From the NCBI GenBank assembly GCA_037447655.1, contig JBBHKE010002140.1, positions 124,001-188,000 of the forward strand: a stretch of DNA of 64,000 nt. Direction: 5' to 3'. Source of the stretch: Zygnema cylindricum. Its lineage: Eukaryota; Streptophyta; Zygnematophyceae; Zygnematales; Zygnemataceae. How positions within the stretch are numbered: the first letter of the stretch is position 1; each line of letters starts with the position of its first letter. The notes beneath the pieces are model-generated. The model made no database searches and was not told where the DNA came from. It saw nothing but the letters and a program-made list of their open reading frames with translations. Position numbers and translations under genes: made by a program. Positions 59,917 to 64,000 of this stretch are shown here, in pieces.

Positions 59917-61288
59917 AGGGATGGACTGGTAACAGTGGTCTAGGGTGATAGATTGGATTACGTATGAGGTTTATATATGGTATATAATTATTTTGTTGTA
60001 GTTGGTTTGAATAAAATAGCGGATTGTCCTTTTCAGAATTATGCACAAGGCTGGGTTTTTGTAATTCTAATTATGACTGTTGCTTATTGAGCTTGACAAG
60101 TTGTTGTCAATATTATTAATGACTCTCTAATGAAGGCCTCTGTGACAATTTCGAATTTATGATTCTGTTGAATTTATGTTTTTTGTTGTTAGCTCTGAAT
60201 TCAGTTTTGATTAAGTGATGTTTGCTATGTGTTTCATTATGTAACATAGTATCTGTATGATTGGAAGTACAAAATTATTTTGGGTTGTGTATTTTGACGG
60301 GCAATTTAAAATGGCGTTGTCTGGTTGAGTTGCCGGAGAAGTATGGAAAAGAAAAACGGCAATATTATCAGGATATTCTAAGCCAGTTTTAAAAATGATC
60401 AAGTGTACATCTTAGACAATGTTTTATGTTTGTCTCTGGACTCTGTGTTGGTTTCAAGTTTCACCAGTGGATATTGTGACTACTTGGCCTTTTAATTTAT
60501 TATTTTGCATTATTTTTCTAATGAATGTTCCATTTGATTTCTCATTTGATGACTGAATAGGTAGAGAATCTCTTCACTCATTCTGGTGTATTCTTGACGT
60601 TCCATTTTTTTTGTCTACCAATCAGCTTCTTGTCAATTTCCTTTTTCAAAATTTTCAGCTAACTTAAATTACACTTTCCCAATAACCTTGTCAAGAAATT
60701 ATAGGAAGTCTCAACTATGTAACAGTGAAAAATTATTGGAGGATAAGAGAATTAGTTAAACTGGGGAAATTGTAAAATATGAATGTGAGGTAATGTGGTT
60801 ATAATGAATTCTGGAGTTTTATCTAACAAACCTCTATAAATCTGTAAACACCAGTCGTATCTCACAAGAGGTCAACGTGGATTATATGTGCTAATGATTT
60901 TTCCAACTTTAGCAACTCTTTTCTGCACACATGTTGGACTGTGAATTTGATGATTGCGATTGAAAGACAAGTTTCCCAGCTAGCAGTAGGTCGCTTCAAA
61001 TCAATAATTGGATAAATGTGTGCAGAGAAAAGATGTTCCAAGTGATGTTAGAATTATTTACACTCATCACAATTCAGTGTTCCTCCCACAAAAAAAATCT
61101 ATTGTCAATTAAACTGTGATGTCTTTCTATTCATTATTCCTAATGTCCCCTTACATCCCGTTGCTTATTTCAATTAGGTAGATGTCCGTGTTGGGACAAT
61201 TTCAACTTTGGGACATGAAAAATGGTCACGGCCAATTTCAAGTGACCATAGTAGTAGTTGTATTGACATTGGAGTATGGGCATTACAG
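59917..61288. other. Intergenic region downstream of the transporter
   Basis: AATAAA at 60010-60015, about 95 bases after the stop, is a plausible polyadenylation signal for the transporter. No gene is seen beyond it. The DNA is AT-rich with T runs. Confidence 0.55.
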
Positions 61289-61505
61289 TACACCTCCAAT
61301 CGTTATTAGCGTGTAAGTTTTTTTAGCGTATACGAATAATTAGCGTGGTTTACGCTAATTGGGAATTTGAAATTTTTTGAAGAAATTGTCTATTCTAATG
61401 AAGAATTAGGGTTTTTTTAAATAGAGTAGAGAATTCTATTTGAGAATAAAAAAAAAAAAGCGGGACGGAATTAGTGTACACAACGCTAATAACGATTGGC
61501 GGTGA
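61289..61505. mobile_element. MITE, Tc1/mariner-like, copy 3 (inverted)
   Basis: It starts TACACCTCCAATCGTTATTAGCG and ends ACGCTAATAACGATTGGCGGTGA. The interior is the reverse complement of the 37844 copy: CCAATTAGCG..., CCTAATTC-type and CCCGCTTTTTTT blocks appear in inverse order. The last TA has become GA. Confidence 0.9.
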
Positions 61506-62600
61506 AGTTTGACCAAAAACAAGATATAGTGTTCAATACTCCCCCCCCCGCCCCCTTTGCCAATCACTCCCACATCACCCCTCCTTGGACACCACTGTTT
61601 CACTTCCCTTCCCTCTCCCATCCACCCACTCTAGCATCGCAATCCTTCCCTTGCTCACTATCTAAGTGATCAACACCAATTTCATCCTCCCCCCTCTTTC
61701 CCCTTCCCCCCTCCCCCCTCTTCCCGCTTTTTCCTTCGCAATGACTGGACTTTCCACTCATAGCAGCTCACTAAATTTTATCACAAACAATTTTTTTTTG
61801 GCCTTCTCGAGTAGTTTCATCTCTTTTCCCAGCGCACCACTAAAAAATGGGATTGCAACTTATCAATTAATGCATAATACTCAGGGTTGAAGCAATAAAT
61901 ACACACTAAAACATGACATTGGTCCCTTCTCCTACGCCTCTCCTTTATTTCCTATCCCTCCTCTCTCCCACCCTACCCATGGTCTTTTGTCCCACTACCA
62001 CTTTCACAATATATTACACATAGTTTCTCTTCACCCGCCCCCATTTTTTCTTCCTCTCACCCTATCCATTTCCATGGATTTCCCTCAGATTCATTGACCA
62101 TGTCTGGCCACACATCTTTGCCTCTTCTCCCTCTCCCTCCTCCTCCCTAAACCTCGTACACAAACCTCTACACATTTAGAATGTCTTGGGTGTCATTACT
62201 ATTTCACGGTTGGTGTTGGTAACGCCTGATATACACAAAATTGCCTACGATTCGTGGCCCTGGGTAGTCCTTCATCTAGTACCCTTCCTCCATTGACTTG
62301 CACCACACTTTTGTCTAGCCCTACGATAAAGGACTGTGCTTTTCTAAGTCTGCTTTTCTAAGTGATCAAAATGTCCTCAGGGCTTATGGTTTGGGATACC
62401 CGCGTCCACGGTTATACACAATTATCCCGATCGCTTTGCATGTTATAGTAAATGACGCCTTCCACCTCCTTTTGTCCCATATTTGTTCCTATCCCACAAA
62501 CATTCCTCCTTGGGACCTACTTCGCATGTTTTCTCTTTGAGTTCTAGTCTTACCTGGTCGTGGGGTGGTAGTGGGGCTCAAGAGAATATGGCTTGTTGTT
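61506..62600. other. Pyrimidine-rich region before the LINE
   Basis: The sense strand is strongly C/T-rich (61540-62170: CCCCTCTTTCCCCTTCCCC and similar). No gene is recognised. It may be the 5' part of the LINE whose reverse transcriptase follows. Confidence 0.45.
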
Positions 62601-64000
62601 GGCATTTCCTCCTTGGTGAATAGAGGGCCCTTCATGCAGAGCATGAGGATTATGTATCTAGTGCTTCTTTCACACCGCGTGGTACATCTTGGCCTTCATG
62701 TTCCATCCTCTTCGGTTTCTCGAGCGGTTCAAGCTCTCTAGCCATTTACTCCTGCTCCTCAATCTGCTACGACGGTCGAGGTTCTTCGCGGTGTTCTTCG
62801 CCGGCACGTACCCTTTTATCCCCCTCTATTAACACCTTCGAGCCGCCGGAGTATTTTCTTGTGGATCGTGATCTTTTCATCAATGACCTTACCATTTCCC
62901 CTTATCCTTGACAAGGGGTCCACCACGCATTGTTTATGAGTTATTTCGCAATGTTTGCCCCCTGAGTCGGTTGCCCAAGGTATTGATTTGTTCTTTCGAT
63001 TGTATTCCCTTATCGCCGGTGGCACTCGTCCCCCTCGTATTTTGATCTTCTCACGGCGTCTCGCCTTGTGGCTCTCACCAAACCATAGGGGGATCCGCCC
63101 TATCGCGGTGGGAGAGGTATCATACCGATTGGTGGGTCGAGCCATTTGCTTCCAGCTCCAACCCGCTTTCCATGATTATTTTTCTCCTCATGAGTTTGGA
63201 GTGGCAACTCGAGCGCGTTGCAAGGCCGTGGTCCATTGGATTCGAGCTTTGTTGGATGTTCATCCTGATTGGTTAGTTCTTCAAGTCAATGTTTCTAATC
63301 ATTTCAATACGATGGATTGGAACACCATTTTTTTTGAGCTTATGGTCGGCCCTTCCTCGATTGTCCAGATATTCCCCTTTGGAGGTGCTTTAATTTTATG
63401 ACCAGCAACCTTTCTTTCTCCGCTGATGGTGATTTGGTGTCGCTTTCCTCTATGACCGGACCTTTAGTTTGCCTTTGCTCATTATTGGGCCCTCCATGAT
63501 TTCGCTACCGCTTCCCCTTTTTGCCTCTTCCCTTCGGCGAGGACACATTTTTGGCGCTTTATACCTCATCATGCCGACTTATAACTTTTTCAAAGATCGT
63601 TTAGCAGAACTCAACCTTTTTGTCCAACCCTCCTAGTGTGTTGCTTGGTCACCTCGTGATATCCCTCCTTTTATCCCCCCCTCCTGGTTTTCAGACGACT
63701 CCTCAATCTGATGGCTAATGTGTGTTGGGTTGCCCGCTTGGTTCAGATACTTTCATGACCCAATTTCTTGATCTTGCTTTCCGGACAGATTTGTCAACGT
63801 GGACGACCTTCCGAACCTTGGAGGACATTTCGAACCTTTTTGAAAACCTAGGTGGCTTTTGATCTCTTGACACGACGTTTTCCCCACCGCCGCTCCTACC
63901 TTACTCGAGCTTCCCCTCCCACCCCAATGTTTGTCTCATCCCTTTCTGCCTTTGATGATCCCCTCATGGACGTCCTTCACGGTTTGTTAGGTCGTGGGGC
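62600..64000 (+). mobile_element. Decayed non-LTR retrotransposon (LINE) reverse transcriptase
   Basis: The open frame 62955-63401 matches LINE-type RT: RPIAVGEVSYRLVGRAIC (the R-P-I-x-x-x RT motif), FGVATRARCKAVVHWIRALL, then DWLVLQVNVSNHFNTM. The last is motif A, where the catalytic Asp (normally QVDV.NAFN) is Asn. Upstream and downstream pieces continue in other frames; HYWALHDFATAS near 63482 fits the region after motif B. No intact endonuclease or second RT motif can be read, and the element runs off the right edge. Confidence 0.8.

Overview
The window is nuclear DNA of a green plant-lineage eukaryote (streptophyte). Four intron-containing or eukaryote-type genes can be recognised and assembled: an FHA-RING zinc-finger protein, a MAX2-type F-box/LRR protein, the histone chaperone HIRA and a PiT-family (PTB-like) phosphate transporter. 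A small SANT/Myb membrane protein is a fifth gene. PTB-type transporters are known from green algae, streptophyte algae and early-diverging land plants, not from seed plants, and this MAX2 copy has introns. Both facts point to a charophyte alga or an early-diverging land plant rather than a seed plant. I cannot name the species.

Layout. 1-7169: two tandem decayed Ty1/Copia copies sharing a long terminal repeat, with tRNA-like modules and inverted copies of the LTR edge. 7170-11138: AT-rich DNA with a perfect hairpin, a 72-bp tandem duplication and a Tc1/mariner-like MITE. 11139-15985: the FHA-RING gene. 15986-18527: no gene seen. 18528-19226 (-) and 20035-24397 (+): the SANT membrane protein and the MAX2 homologue, head to head. 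24398-27731: repeats, including a 782-bp terminal-inverted-repeat element and a long MITE relative. 27732-35452: a complete but coding-dead Ty3/Gypsy element with 970-bp LTRs. 35453-39097: AT-rich DNA, a nine-copy 49-bp minisatellite and a MITE whose empty target site survives in a neighbouring paralogous copy. 39098-45184: HIRA, 11 exons, with a Copia fragment in one intron. 45185-55316: gene-poor, several TIR elements and a duplicated block. 55317-59916: phosphate transporter, 13 exons. 59917-64000: MITE, pyrimidine-rich DNA and a decayed LINE reverse transcriptase running off the window.

The host genes form no operon-like unit. HIRA (replication-independent H3.3 deposition), MAX2 (SCF ubiquitin ligase for karrikin/strigolactone-type signalling), the FHA-RING protein (phosphothreonine-guided ubiquitin ligase, inferred) and the phosphate transporter act separately. 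Exon boundaries were set by reading frame, GT-AG sites and family similarity. The MAX2 (734 aa) and HIRA (983 aa) models close exactly in frame. The transporter does not, by one base at exon 5, and the middle of the FHA-RING gene is unresolved.
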